NCBI GenBank assembly: GCA_964034945.1
Contig: OZ035960.1
Span: 68,468,994 to 68,532,993, forward strand
Length of the DNA stretch: 64,000 bases
Reading direction: 5' to 3'
From: Chrysopilus asiliformis
Taxonomy: Eukaryota > Arthropoda > Insecta > Diptera > Rhagionidae
Position 1 is the stretch's first letter; the number at the start of each line of letters is the position of its first letter. The translations under genes and the position numbers were made by a program. This document shows positions 30,577 through 41,434 of this stretch, one piece after another. A model generated the notes under the pieces. That model did not search any database. It was not told the origin of the DNA and saw only the letters and a list, made by a program, of their open reading frames with translations.

Positions 30577-32340
30577 TTAAAAGGATTTTTTGTGACTTTT
30601 ATCTCCAAATATAAGACCTCTTAATCTTTGCATTTCCGTCATAGCAATTTCATCGTGTGGCTTCCTCAGTACTTTATTGGACTCTAAATCAGAGAGCACT
30701 GTGCCGTCTAAATTCTTCACCCGGCTAAGAGCTACATAGTGCGAACGTACATACTTCTTCTCGTCGCGGCAACTTTTAGTCCTCAAAATGCCTTTCCGAC
30801 GTACACGCTTCTTCACTTTTTAGTAGGAAAAACTTGTTTACAACAAGCGATCGCTCATGTGTGTGTGGTTCTCATATATGTGTTGTATTTCCAGCTCATT
30901 CCTTTATTAGCTAGCACCGAGGCAACATCAATTGGGAAAATAGAAACTGCCAATAATAGAAGAATAAGGACTGGTAATTTGTTATGGGATTTACCCTTTT
31001 CTACCTACCCGAAAAATAAAACTACCTGGAACTGGTATTTTACTATTTGCATTCAATTTTTGTTTATTTGGGATATGTTTACGAGTCGGTGGCTAAGCAC
31101 CGACTGACTCAATGAAATTACGCACACATGCATGCTGACGTGCTACACGAGCGACTTCGTTTATCTCCATACCCCTATTGGCTTGAAATTTCGTACTCAC
31201 AGGATCTATATCTACACAGCCATCGACGTCCTTCCTGTTTTCCCCTGTGGACTCGTCATCAAACTTAATTAACACTGCATCTGGTAACTCTCCGTCTTCT
31301 AATTGCTCTCTGCGCAAAGCTGGCCATCTAAATTTCTTCACCACTCCCATAGTTCCATTAACGAGACCGTCAGCCACTGATATATTCCTTCTTAACATAA
31401 CACGAGAGTTTTCTGGTAATGATATTGAGTGTAGAAAACCACTGCAGTTGTGCACATCTTTAAGAATAACATTTTCCGGTGGTTTTTTCCCATAAGTTGC
31501 CACTTCACGGGATTCGTCTACGCAGTTTATTATGTAGATTCTATGCAATTTTGAATTTATTTCAGATATTTGACCATTATAGTCTTCAACCTGCTTTATA
31601 GTAAGATAGATCCGGATGGAACTACCGTCCCCAAAATTACCCTCTAATGGTATCCTCCTCCTTTCACATAGTAGTTCTAGTTGTCCAGCTGTCCTTTCAC
31701 CAAATCGCAAATTATTTAACAGATCTATGAATTCTACGTCTTCGTGTTGCCTCATATTTGTTGTTAGCTCATAGAATGAAAATTCATGCCACAAATCAAC
31801 TTCTGCTGCACACCACGTTGGTTTCTCAAAGCACCAGTGTCCTTTTACAGGTGGAAGTTGCATTATGTCGCCGAAAAGCAGAACGTTCACTGACCCAAAT
31901 AATTTATCATCGGCATTTTTAAATTCTTGAAGACGTTGGTGAATGATGTATATTTATTAGATCGTTCTAATGGTGTATATTTTGAGCGACGGTCCCGTTC
32001 ACGATCACGTGCTACATTAAGACGCTGCTTACGTTGTTCATCGGTCTCCTGTAGTAGACGGAGACGTTGGCGTTGGCGTACGACTTCAAGGCGATGTTCA
32101 CGCTCCTCATGGGTTTCGTTTGATAACCGGGTTTGCATTCAACGTAAACGGTGTTCTCGTTCTTCCGAATTTTCTCTTGCATATTTTTCGCGTTTATTAA
32201 TTTTATCTGTTAAAAGACGTTCTTGCCGTTCTTTTGTACTCTCTGTCATACGCTGTCTTTTCTTTCTTAGGTTATTTTTCTTTAAGCGCTCTTACCTTTC
32301 GGATACAGTCTTTTCGTAGCGCCGTTTTCGCACGCGGGCT
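30577..32340 (-). pseudogene. Decayed Helitron/Helentron Rep-helicase gene
   Basis: The open helicase part (31890-31093) has NVLLFGDIMQLPPVKG, the PIF1-type Walker B/motif III region, and TTNMRQ. The segment 30816-30577 has SHYVALSRVKNLDGT, the C-terminal helicase motif VI. Upstream, 32340-31960 encodes arginine/glutamate-rich ~23-residue repeats (ETHEEREHRLEVVRQRQRLR type), typical of insect Helitron N-termini, with two stops. The Rep nuclease and the first helicase motifs are missing, so a large internal deletion joins repeats to motif II. About 270 bp of unrelated sequence also separates the two helicase pieces. This is a dead relic of an autonomous rolling-circle transposon. Whether it belonged to the Helentron-like elements here is unknown. 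Confidence 0.85.
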
Positions 32341-32396
32341 GTGGCTTTATTCGCTCTACCTATTTCCTAACATTAAATATGTCTATATAATATGTA

Positions 32397-33702
32397 AAGG
32401 GTGGTTATATTTTAAGGGCCGATGTTGAATGTGAACCACACCTAAACGTCAAGTTTTTTTCTGCATTTCATTTGACATTTCTCAATTTCAGACTAACTCA
32501 ATTTGAACCATGAAAAGATACACAATCGAATGGCCGCCGCGACCTCGGCGGCACACCTCCATCCGATGGTCCAAATTTTCGATGACGCTGAGGCATAATT
32601 GAGGTTCTATGCCGTTAATGTGCCGAATTATCTCATCCTTTAGCTCTTGAATTGTTGCTGGCTTATCGACGTACACCTTTTCTTTCAAATAACCCCAAAG
32701 AAAGAAGTCCAACGGTGTCAAATCACATGATCTTGGCGGCCAATTGAGATCGCCACCACGTGAGATAACACGGCCATTAAATTTGTCGCGCAAAAGAGCG
32801 ATTGTTTCGGTAGCTGTGTGGCAAGTGGCACCGTCCTGTTGAAACCACATATCGTCCACATCCATATCTTCCAATTCGGGCCATAACAAGTTCGTTATCA
32901 TCTCACGATAGCGAACACCATTCACAGTAACTGCCTGACCGGCCTCATTTTGGAAAAAATACGGCCCGATGATGCCGCCAGCCCATAAACCGCACCAAAC
33001 AGTCACTCTTTGTGGGTGCATTGGTTTTTCGACAATCACTCTTGGATTATCATTCGCCCAAATGCGGCTGTTCTGCTTATTGACGAATCCACTGAAGTGA
33101 AAATGTGCCTCATCACTGAAGATGATTTTCTTCGAAAATTGATCATCCACTGTTGCCATTTCTTGCCACCATTCTGACCATTGACGACGCTTGAAATGGT
33201 CAAGAGGCTTTAGTTCTTGAGTCAATTGCACCTTGTAAGCGTGTAAATGCAAGTCTTTATGCATAATGTTCATCAACGACGAGCGTGGGAGGTGCAATTG
33301 TTGGGCACGACGACGAATTGAGGTGGACGGCTCTTCAGCCACACTATCGCGAACAGCAGCAATATTTTCTGCAGTACGAGCTGTACGAGCATGCACTGGT
33401 GTTTTCACATCTCCTACAGACCCGGTTTGCTCAAATTTTTGCACGATTTTTCCGATTGTACGCACATTTGGACGATTAAATTGACCGAAAAAATCACGAA
33501 GTGCACGATATGCATTTTGATTTGAACGCCCATTTTCATAATTAGCCTGAATAACTTTAACGCGTTGCTCGATTGTGTATCTTTCCATGGTTCAAATTGA
33601 GTTAGTCTGAAATTGAGAAATGTCAAATGAAATGCAGAAAAAAAACTTGACGTGTAGGTGTGGTTCACATTCAACATCGGCCCTTAAAATTTAACCACCC
33701 TT
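32397..33702 (-). mobile_element. rosa-type mariner, copy 2, with both ends derived from the 5' end
   Basis: TA duplications flank the element (32395-32396 and 33703-33704). The right end is the normal 5' end, inverted. The left end is not the usual 3' end. It is a second copy of the first ~133 bp, including the 5' UTR and the first seven codons, in direct orientation. This gives ~133-bp terminal inverted repeats at roughly 97% identity by eye, instead of about 32 bp. The junction is at 32529/32530. Length 1306 bp, close to the normal 1308. Confidence 0.92.
32488..33588 (-). CDS. rosa-type mariner transposase, open frame (366 aa)
   Basis: Start ATG at 33588, the same as copy 1. The three Asp (FSDEAHFH, QQDGATCH, TPLDFFLWG) are present with DD41D spacing, and the codon that is TGA in copy 1 is TGG here. 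After GRGGH the frame runs into the duplicated 5' end and finishes with 13 foreign residues instead of copy 1's 8-residue tail. Nothing else disrupts it. The protein would be expected to cut and join mariner ends in the nucleus. Whether the altered C-terminus matters is unknown. Confidence 0.9.
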   Translation of the reverse strand: MERYTIEQRVKVIQANYENGRSNQNAYRALRDFFGQFNRPNVRTIGKIVQKFEQTGSVGDVKTPVHARTARTAENIAAVRDSVAEEPSTSIRRRAQQLHLPRSSLMNIMHKDLHLHAYKVQLTQELKPLDHFKRRQWSEWWQEMATVDDQFSKKIIFSDEAHFHFSGFVNKQNSRIWANDNPRVIVEKPMHPQRVTVWCGLWAGGIIGPYFFQNEAGQAVTVNGVRYREMITNLLWPELEDMDVDDMWFQQDGATCHTATETIALLRDKFNGRVISRGGDLNWPPRSCDLTPLDFFLWGYLKEKVYVDKPATIQELKDEIIRHINGIEPQLCLSVIENLDHRMEVCRRGRGGHSIVYLFMVQIELV

Positions 33703-33704
33703 TA

Positions 33705-33859
33705 TCAAATAATGGTTTGAATCTCATCTCTGTGACTTATTAGAAAACAAATACTTTTGGTACAATTTTTTATTACAACTTTTTTAATTTTATAGATTGT
33801 ACAATAAAAGAGAGCAAATTGTTTATGTTTCTAGTTTGGCACCAACTTCAAAAAAAAAA
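33705..33859. other. Short gap without recognised features
   Basis: AT-rich sequence between mariner copy 2 and the second 122-bp-array element. Confidence 0.4.
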
Positions 33860-34560
33860 AACATGTGTGTGCAGTGCACACGCGGTAGAAGTGAAACCTT
33901 AGGAAAACTAAACAGCGAGAGAATGAGACGAATGCGGTATCAGGTGTGGGATAGTTATAGCGTTTATTTATTATAATATTGGTACCAAGTTCAAAATTCA
34001 TATTATATTTTTATTGAAAATCTAATACCGGATTCATGATCAGCGACCCCAAAAACCCCCTTATGCCGATTTTTCCGAGGAAAAACGGGAAAAAGGATAT
34101 TTATCCTTACAGGACCTTTCGTTTCGAATTTTGAAAATCTAATACCGGATTCGTGATCAGCGACCCCAAAAACCCTAAAATGCAAATTTTTCCGGGGAAA
34201 AATGATGAAAAGGATATTTTCATTATCCTTACAGGACCTTCCGTTTCGAATTTTGAAAATCTAATACCGGATTCGTGATCAGCGACCCCAAAAACCCTAA
34301 AATGCAAATTTTTCCGGGGAGAAATGGGAAAAAGGATATTTTCATTATCCTTACAGGACCTTCCGTTTCGAATTTTGAAAATGTACATAGCTAAAAACCT
34401 GCTCCTGGCAACATAGATCATTTTGCAAAAAACCGCATAAAAATCGGTCCAGTAGTTTTTGAGTTTTGTAATCTCAGGCAGACAGACAAACAATAAAACA
34501 TCCATTTTTATATATATAGATATGTATATATTGCAATGTATGACGAAACATCAGTAATTT
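33860..34560. mobile_element. 122-bp-array element, copy 2
   Basis: Same leader (ACATGTGTGTGCAGTGCACA), about three units of 121-122 bp, and the same CAGGCAGACAGACAAACAAT tail as 16285-17220. The difference in unit number shows array expansion or contraction. The following sequence to about 34760 also matches the flank of copy 1. Confidence 0.75.
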
Positions 34561-34907
34561 ATCGCCTCCTCTCTCCACTTCCTCCCTCCTAACACTTCTC
34601 CCTTCCCCCCTTCCCAACACTCTTGTTTACGATAAATTGACCGGCACCCATCTGTATTCTATCTCATTTTCTCGCAGGCTAAAATATCCTATCTCTTTTT
34701 ACTGTCGCTTTTTCGTTTCATCGAGTTTGAAATCACTCACAACGCCGCTAAAGAAGTTTTCACTTCAAAAATTATTTTTTCCTTTTTAGTGCATTTTTAA
34801 GTCGGTTTTTTTTTACTTTTTTTAAAAAGTTTTTTTCGTATTCTCCCCATAGAAAACCGTATTTTTCCCCATAGAATAAATTTTTTTTAAAAGTGGACAA
34901 ATTCAAA

Positions 34908-35249
34908 TTTCCTTTTGTTTCCTAATTAACGAACTAAGACTTGCATTTTACAAAAAACGAATCTGCATAAAATTTCTATAGTAGCAACACTGGCCAAATA
35001 AGACAACTAAATTTCGTTTCACGGAGGCAATTCAATATTTAAAAAAAAACAAAAAAAAAATCAAGTCTAGCTCAATTTGTGCGCCGCAATCTGCGTCACA
35101 GGCGGACAGACGGACGGACATGCAAAATTCATTTTTTTTTCATTCTAAACACACTGGTGTAATTCATTTTTGTGTGTGATGATGGGATCTTGACGTTACA
35201 AACCGTAAGGCATATTTAATATACCCTTTGGTTTCACCACACGGGTATA
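34908..35249 (-). mobile_element. Helentron-like element, copy E, truncated
   Basis: Runs to the CACACGGGTATA terminus but lacks the 3' portion. It contains about 80 bp of foreign AT-rich sequence near 34980-35060 and a short GGACGGACA microsatellite. Confidence 0.7.
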
Positions 35250-35612
35250 AAAACATTTTTTTGAGATCCCGGTAAGAATGTCAACAAACGTTAAATTTGA
35301 AATCATAAATTTTAAATTTCGAAAAAGTCAGATTTTTGCCATTGTTGCGAAAAGAGCTTTTTTAATTGAGATTCGAACCAACAGAGTTCACTAATTTGGT
35401 GGCCATACTCAGACTGTGTCTCCATTTATGATTTTTCATAGCACAGATTTTTGATTGACCAAGCAGAGCTCGAGTTGACGGTGATAAAAAATCCCAGAGA
35501 TAAATTTCATGAAATCTTGCAATTGCAAAATTTCATAGAATTTCCCAATTCAAGATGGGGGAATCTAAATTCCTCTGACAAGTAGTTGCGAAAATAACTA
35601 ATTTTTACAAAT

Positions 35613-36029
35613 AGGTCTGTTCGATATAAGTCCTGGACTTACTCCGAGTATTTTTACTTTACTCCACAAAATGGCGCATTTTCTTACTCTAAATTTGTTT
35701 TTATCGAACAACTTGGAGTAAGTTCAGAGTAAATCACTAACTCTATATTATGAGTTTATAATTATAGATTATAAAATATAACAAATATAATAAATAAAAC
35801 CCGAAACTACTCAAGAATATATATTGGAAATAATTTATGATGTCTTTTGTTGCATTTCTTCTTCCAAACACTGTAAAAGAGAGGTTATGTCTGACAAATA
35901 TCAGCTCTCAAAAGTTTACTCCAGCTAAAAGCAAGAGTAAATTCGGAGTAAGTCCAGGACTCATATCGAACAGAAAAGAGTAAAAAATTTTACTCCGAGT
36001 AAGTCCAGGACTCATATCGAACAGACCTA
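35613..36029. mobile_element. 417-bp element with AGGTCTGTTCGATAT ends
   Basis: Terminal inverted repeats of about 35 bp with few mismatches, flanked by AAT (35610-35612 and 36030-36032). Comparison with family-H copy 1 gives the empty site. The ends and 3-bp duplication would suit a PIF/Harbinger-type element. It has no coding frame. Confidence 0.8.
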
Positions 36030-36042
36030 ATAATACGATAAA

Positions 36043-36628
36043 ACATAACAAAAGCTATAATTGCCAATCTGGCAATTATTCAAGACCCGTATGGTGATAT
36101 TCGTATCAAAATTCGAACAGTTGTATCAAAATTCCACTTTGAAGGCAAACTTTCCAATAAGATTTTTTAAAACTTATTCCAATCGGATTTTGATGTATGG
36201 GAGTTTTATGTAGAATCATATCCTAAATAACTTTTGTTCTTGAACTTTTTTGATAACATTTACCGTTTTTGAGATATTCGCAAAAAACGATTTCGTTCGT
36301 ATGGGGGGTACCCCCCCTAATGGTCCATTTTTGCCCATTAACGAACTTAGCCTCGCATTTTACGAAAAACGGATCCACACAAAATTTCAAGTCTCTAGCT
36401 CAATCCGTGCGCCCGCAATCCGCGCCACAGACAGACAGACAGACGGACAGACGGACGGACGGACAGACGGACGGACGGACGGACAGACGGACGGACATGG
36501 AAAATTCAATTTTTTTTATTATTCTAAACACACTGATGTAATTCATTTTTGTGTGTGATGACGGGATCTTGGCGTTACAAACGGTAAAGCAAAGTTAATA
36601 TACCCTTTGGTTTCACCATACGGGTATA
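36043..36628 (-). mobile_element. Helentron-like element, copy F, complete
   Basis: Full-length in minus orientation, from AACATAACAAAAGC to ACGGGTATA, inserted in an A run of family H. It has the TTGCCAATCTGGCAATT hairpin and a GACA/GACG microsatellite of about 70 bp. Confidence 0.88.
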
Positions 36629-36643
36629 AAAAGGCTTTGGCAA

Positions 36644-37459
36644 CCCAGTGAAAAAGCTGTCTTTAAAGACATGACTTGTAGATGGTCTTCAACGAGAAGT
36701 ACATACGAAAATCAATATGTTAGAAGAAACATAAAACAAATCGGGGCACCGACGTGAAAACATCTAGCGGTAGGCATATAAAACTCTGGCAACGTGTTTT
36801 GACTGTGAAAGTAGTTGTCAGAAAAAAATTCCGTTCCGCCCCAGATTTTTTAATTTTGGCTCTTTTATTCAGTGTTTGGTGTTTCTCGTTTTATTTATCT
36901 AAATTATCAAAGACGTTTTGTATTAAGTTTTTGTAAATATATTTGGTGTCATTTGATTTTTTTCTATTATGGGAAATTGGTCAAAAAGGCAACAAAAGCG
37001 AATTATTTCTGCTTTTACCGCTAATCTTCGGTCAGGGGCAATGGCCAATTATAATGTAAATTCCTCTTCTTCGAATCAGGAAGAAGTCCCCATAATTGAT
37101 TTTGTTTGCGAAGAGATCTACGAGGATACACTTATATTAGGAGCAAATGAAAGCTTTTTTATTGAAGACCCAGACTTTGCAGAGCTTGAAGACGATGACG
37201 AGGATATTCAGTCTACAATATCTAATGAAATGGAGCTCTTGAAATTAAAATTAGGTCACTGTGTGGGCGCTCGAAAAAAAACACCATCAGCGCCATCTGT
37301 TTTCCGGATTTAGTACTAATGAAGACATACGTTCAGACATGTCTTTAAGATAGACATAGACATGCTCTGTGCGTTGGTCTTGCGAGTGTCTTTACTTTGT
37401 CTTCAAGACTGGTATTGAAGACGTCTTAAAAAGACGTCTTGAAGACACCTTTCACTGGG
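36644..37459 (+). mobile_element. 816-bp element with CCCAGTGAAA ends
   Basis: The termini CCCAGTGAAA and TTTCACTGGG are followed by subterminal AAGAC-rich repeats on both sides. It interrupts family H copy 2, where about a dozen target bases appear lost and no duplication is seen. It carries one small open frame. I do not recognise the superfamily. Confidence 0.65.
36969..37313 (+). CDS. Unrecognised 114-aa open frame inside the CCCAGTGAAA element
   Basis: The protein has a basic N-terminus (GNWSKRQQKRIISAF), a serine/asparagine-rich linker, then an acidic stretch (DFAELEDDDEDIQ) and a basic end. There is no catalytic motif, signal peptide or membrane segment. Composition is non-repetitive and unlike the surrounding AT-rich repeats, so it may be the N-terminal exon or remnant of a transposon-encoded protein whose remainder was deleted. 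Function is unknown. Confidence 0.4.
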   Translation: MGNWSKRQQKRIISAFTANLRSGAMANYNVNSSSSNQEEVPIIDFVCEEIYEDTLILGANESFFIEDPDFAELEDDDEDIQSTISNEMELLKLKLGHCVGARKKTPSAPSVFRI

Positions 37460-37760
37460 ATTAAGAGGTGTTTATTTTCATCTGTTTCAGCCTTTTCAAT
37501 TTCACGTATTGCATTAATTGCGAGAGCGGCGTTAGGTGTTTTATTTTCAACGCCATCTTGAGAAATCAAATTTCAAGATATTTTCGGTCCAGCTGTCAAA
37601 AAAATCTCATTGCGGTGAGATATTTCTTGGGATAAAAATTTTTTAATCAAGACGCGGTGTCAAGTAGTAGTGAAGCTGTCATGACTTGAAAAGGTACTCT
37701 ACTCAGATTAAACGAGAAATTCATTGAGGTCCCTACCTATAGCGAATTAAGATGGGTTTA

Positions 37761-39950
37761 CACCGCGTCTTGATTTGGGATTTTTCATCGCAGAGATTTT
37801 TGATTGACCAATCAGAGCTCGAGTTGACGGCGAGAAAAAATCCCAGAGATAAAGGCCATAGCCGAATAAGGTACTGAAAAGTGCCCTGGGACCGATTGAT
37901 CTGAAATTTTTACCAGACGTTAGTATTGATGCAAGTACCGTTTGACGAAATTTTTAACACCGCAAACCCCTTATAACGGCCGGAAGGGGCGGGGAAAGCA
38001 AAATCTTAAAAGTTAATTTTCTTGAGAACCGCTTGTCCGATTTTTTTGAAAAAATATATGTTGTAGTGACGCATCCGACAATGTTGTGAAAAAAGTATAA
38101 AATTTTTTTAACAATTTTAAATAGGAAAAAAAAATTTCTTAAAAATTAAAAAAAAATTTTCTCGGAATTTGGGCCGAACACAATCATCATATTTTCACAA
38201 AATAATCTTTGTTTAGCCAACTAAAATATATATTTTTTTCAAAAAAATCGGAGTAGAACATAGTTAAATATATGATTTTAATATATAAGCACCAGTATCC
38301 TACATATATTTAAATATTGATATATAGATAATATTATTTACAATATTATTTTTGAATTTTTCGTCCTTAAAATTGAAAGGATTTGTATTTAATAAAGTCA
38401 AATAAAGCATTTTAGACGACAAAAACACATCATTTTTTCGTGCCAATTAATCCAAAAAATGCAGTGCATGAAGTGGTTAACTGTGGGAAATCGTGAAAAA
38501 GGAGGCATAATTGAGGGGGATATAAAAAAAGATTAGTTGTGCATGCAATAATAAATTGTTAAAATTCGTTAATACTTGTCTTTATCGCATCTTATTGTCT
38601 TTTTAAATAACCCCCACAAGTATAACACTTTCGATGTTTTCCTCTATTTCGTATGTGAGAAAAAAAAAGAAATATACAGAATATCAACTGTTATTTTTTT
38701 CAGATTAATTGCAATACGAAGAAAAGGTAATGGACTCTAATTAACATTTCTTTTTTTTTGTTAAAATACTTTTTCCATATCACATACGAAATAGAGGAAA
38801 ACATCGAAAGTGTTATACTTGTGGGGGTTATTTAAAAAGACAATAAGATGCGATAAAGACAAGTATTAACGAATTTTAACAATTTATTATTGCATGCACA
38901 ACTAATCTTTTTTCATATCCCCCTCAATTATGCCTCCTTTTTCACGATTTCCCACAGTTAACCACTTCATGCACTGCATTTTTTGGATTAATTGGCACGA
39001 AAAAATGATGTGTTTTTGTCGTCTAAAATGCTTTATTTGACTTTATTAAATACAAATCCTTTCAATTTTAAGGACGAAAAATTCAAAAATAATATTGTAA
39101 ATAATATTATCTATATATCAATATTTAAATATATGTAGGATACTGGTGCTTATATATTAAAATCATATATTTAACTATGTTCTACTCCGATTTTTTTGAA
39201 AAAAATATATATTTTAGTTGGCTAAACAAAGATTATTTTGTGAAAATATGGTGATTGTGTTCGGCCCAAATTCCGAGAAAATTTTTTTTTAATGTTTAAG
39301 AAATTTTTTTTTCCTATTTAAAATTGTTAAAAAAAATTTATACTTTTTTCACAACATTGTCGGATGCGTCACTACAACATCTATTTTTTTCAAAAAAATC
39401 GGACAAGCGGTTCTCAAGAAAATTAACTTTTAAGATTTTGCTTTCCCTGCCCCTTCCGGCCGTTATAAGGGGTTTGCGGTGTTAAAAATTTCGTCAAACG
39501 GTACTTGCATCAATACTAACGTCTGGTAAAAATTTCAGATCAATCGGTCCCAGGGCACCTTTCAGTACCTTATTCGGCTATGGCCTTTCTTGAAATCTTG
39601 CAATTACAAAATTTCTTGGAATTTCCTGATTCAAGATGGCGGAATCTAAATTCTCCCAACAAGTAGTTGTGAAAATAACTATTTTTTACAAACAATACGA
39701 TACAAAAAGCTTTGGAAGAGAATATATAACATTAAGAGGTGTTTCTTTTCGTCTGTTCTTCTGTTTCAGCCTTTTCAATTTCACGTATTGCATTAATTGC
39801 GAAAGCGGCGACTAGGTGTTTTCTTTTCATCGCCATTTTGAGTACTAAAATTTCAAGAGATTTTCGGCCCAGCTGTCAAAAAAATCTCATTGCGGTGAGA
39901 TGTTTCTTGGGATTAAAAATTTGTTAATCAAGACACGGTGTTAGAAACAC
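37761..39950. mobile_element. PIF/Harbinger-like family H, copy 3, split by a giant palindrome
   Basis: The ends CACCGCGTCTT and AAGACACGGTG are flanked by TTA (37758-37760 and 39951-39953). The body matches copy 1 up to 37853 and again from 39586. Confidence 0.83.
37854..39585. mobile_element. 1.73-kb near-perfect palindromic element
   Basis: The arms of about 800 bp (37854-38655 and 38787-39585) are reverse complements with only scattered differences, around a loop of about 130 bp. The ends are GGCCATAGCCGAATAAGG and its inverse. Comparison with family-H copy 1 places both boundaries exactly, with no duplicated bases. There is no open frame of note. It is fold-back in form; its origin (true element or inverted duplication of a single-ended element) is open. 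Confidence 0.85.
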
Positions 39951-39953
39951 GAG

Positions 39954-40492
39954 CATTTTCATTTTGGCAAAGTGAGTGAAATGCCAAATTTCTTATGACT
40001 TTTTCACCAAGTGGGAAAGTGACGGGAAACCACTCAGTAAAAATTTTACTGGAAATTTTGCTTGCATGTAGTGGTTTTACTATCCATAATTTTCGTCGAC
40101 GATAGGAAAGTTATGGCAGTAAACAACAACAAACACATTGGACTTCCCCGCCCTGCCAGCAAAATGTTACCCCTGAATTATGGGGAATTATGGCAGCCAG
40201 CAAAAGTAAGGTTAAGTTCGATGTTTATTTGAAAGCTACGCATTTTAAATTGAAACGGGAGGTAATAATAATTATGTTATTAATTATAACATCACACAAA
40301 ATGATTTTGTTAGGTGAAATTGAAATGCTAACAAACGTATTGCTGTGAGAAGGTGATGTACAGTGACAGTTCGCCATAAAGTGGAAGGGAAAGTACGTAT
40401 AAGACACTGATGCGATCGACTTTTTGCGCACGTAAATTTGAATTTCGCTATCCCGCTCACTTTGCCAGTAAAAATGAAAATGCTCGTGTTTC
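39954..40492. mobile_element. 539-bp MITE with TA duplication
   Basis: The termini GAAACACGAGCATTTTCATT and their inverse are flanked by TA (39952-39953 and 40493-40494). A further subterminal match AAAGTGAG/CTCACTTT is present. A TA duplication suggests a Tc1/mariner-type source. It lies in the target duplication of family H copy 3. Confidence 0.75.
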
Positions 40493-40520
40493 TAAACCCA
40501 CCTTTAATGGCCAGAGTGGG

Positions 40521-41434
40521 TGTTCCGCGGTGTTCCGTACCGCCGGAAGATCCTAACCTAAAAATAAATAAACATACAAAATTATCATCAAAAATATATT
40601 AAGATCAAAAACTTACCAAACGAATCTCATTTTATCCATGTATTTTGAATACCTAGAATAATCTAAAGGAAATTCATAAAATATAATACAAAAAAAGTTA
40701 CCTTTTATCGTCGATCACCATGAACAAGCACTACATAAACAAACTTAAATGTCAAAATCAAATGTAATAAAAATAAAACATTTGTAAGGTTTTGAGTTTG
40801 ATCCATGTCAGAAGTTTCTAGAAGATCGACTACATCCGGTGTAGAGCGCCTATAAAAGGCAAAGTGAGACATTTGGAAAATCAGAATTCATCCATCTGTG
40901 GAGGAATTCGGAACTACCAGCCTGACTGGTCAACCGCTGTTTTTGCAGCCAACCGTCGTTTTTGCGACAAACCTACCAACTTTGACTGGTCAAACGCTGT
41001 TCTCGCAACCAACCGTCATTTTTGCGACAAACCTACCAGCTTTGACTGGTCAACCGCTGTTCTTGCAGCCAACCGTCGTTTTGGCGACCAAACTACCAGC
41101 CTTGTCTGGTCAACCGCTGTTTTGCAGCCAACCCACCAGCCGCGTCTGGTCAAATCCACGCAGCGCAGTGAAGTATCAACAATTTGGATTCATCATCAGT
41201 TTTTGGATTTGGATTATCATTGAATTGAATTATCACGATTAAATTATTTACAAAATAGTTTAATTCAACAACATTGACGACTCTTTGCTACATTACAACT
41301 TAGAAATGATTTAGAATAGAATTATATATATTTAAAAATTGAAAATATAAGGTTAATATATTTTTCAATTAAACTCGCTGGTTTTTTATTTGTTTCTATT
41401 CCGATTACACGTTTACTCAATCCGTGCGTAAACA
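40521..41434 (+). repeat. Solo LTR L2 with stem-loop minisatellite
   Basis: Starts TGTTCCGCGG, ends GCGTAAACA, and is flanked by the 5-bp duplication GTGGG (40516-40520 and 41435-41439), so this is a solo LTR of 914 bp. It has a TATA box TATAAAAG at 40852-40859, then the minisatellite, then a possible polyadenylation region. L1 is a related copy on the other strand. Confidence 0.85.
40915..41165 (+). repeat. Minisatellite of L2: larger units built of small hairpins
   Basis: Units of about 60 bp combine ACCAG-N(5-6)-CTGGT, GCTG-N6-CAGC and GTCG-TTTTTG-CGAC stem-loops. The ACCAG/CTGGT stem is the same as in L1, while loops differ; one unit has ACCAA and breaks the last pair. Confidence 0.75.

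Larger units (their letters stand above)
35412..37659. mobile_element. PIF/Harbinger-like family H, copy 2, carrying three nested insertions
   Basis: The ends GACTGTGTCT and AGACGCGGTG are flanked by TCA (35409-35411 and 37660-37662). The family-H body can be followed piecewise against copy 1 across three insertions: 35613-36029, 36043-36628 and 36644-37459. Confidence 0.8.

Noticed and set aside
31093..31890. Host PIF1 helicase gene
   Set aside because: The attached charged repeats, missing N-terminal helicase motifs and internal replacement fit a decayed Helitron gene.
31927..32319. 130-codon plus-strand frame rich in Arg/Ser, resembling an SR protein
   Set aside because: It is the antisense shadow of the Glu/Arg-rich repeats of the Helitron gene on the minus strand.
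40864..41242. Two overlapping frames of about 115 codons
   Set aside because: Minisatellite readings within solo LTR L2.
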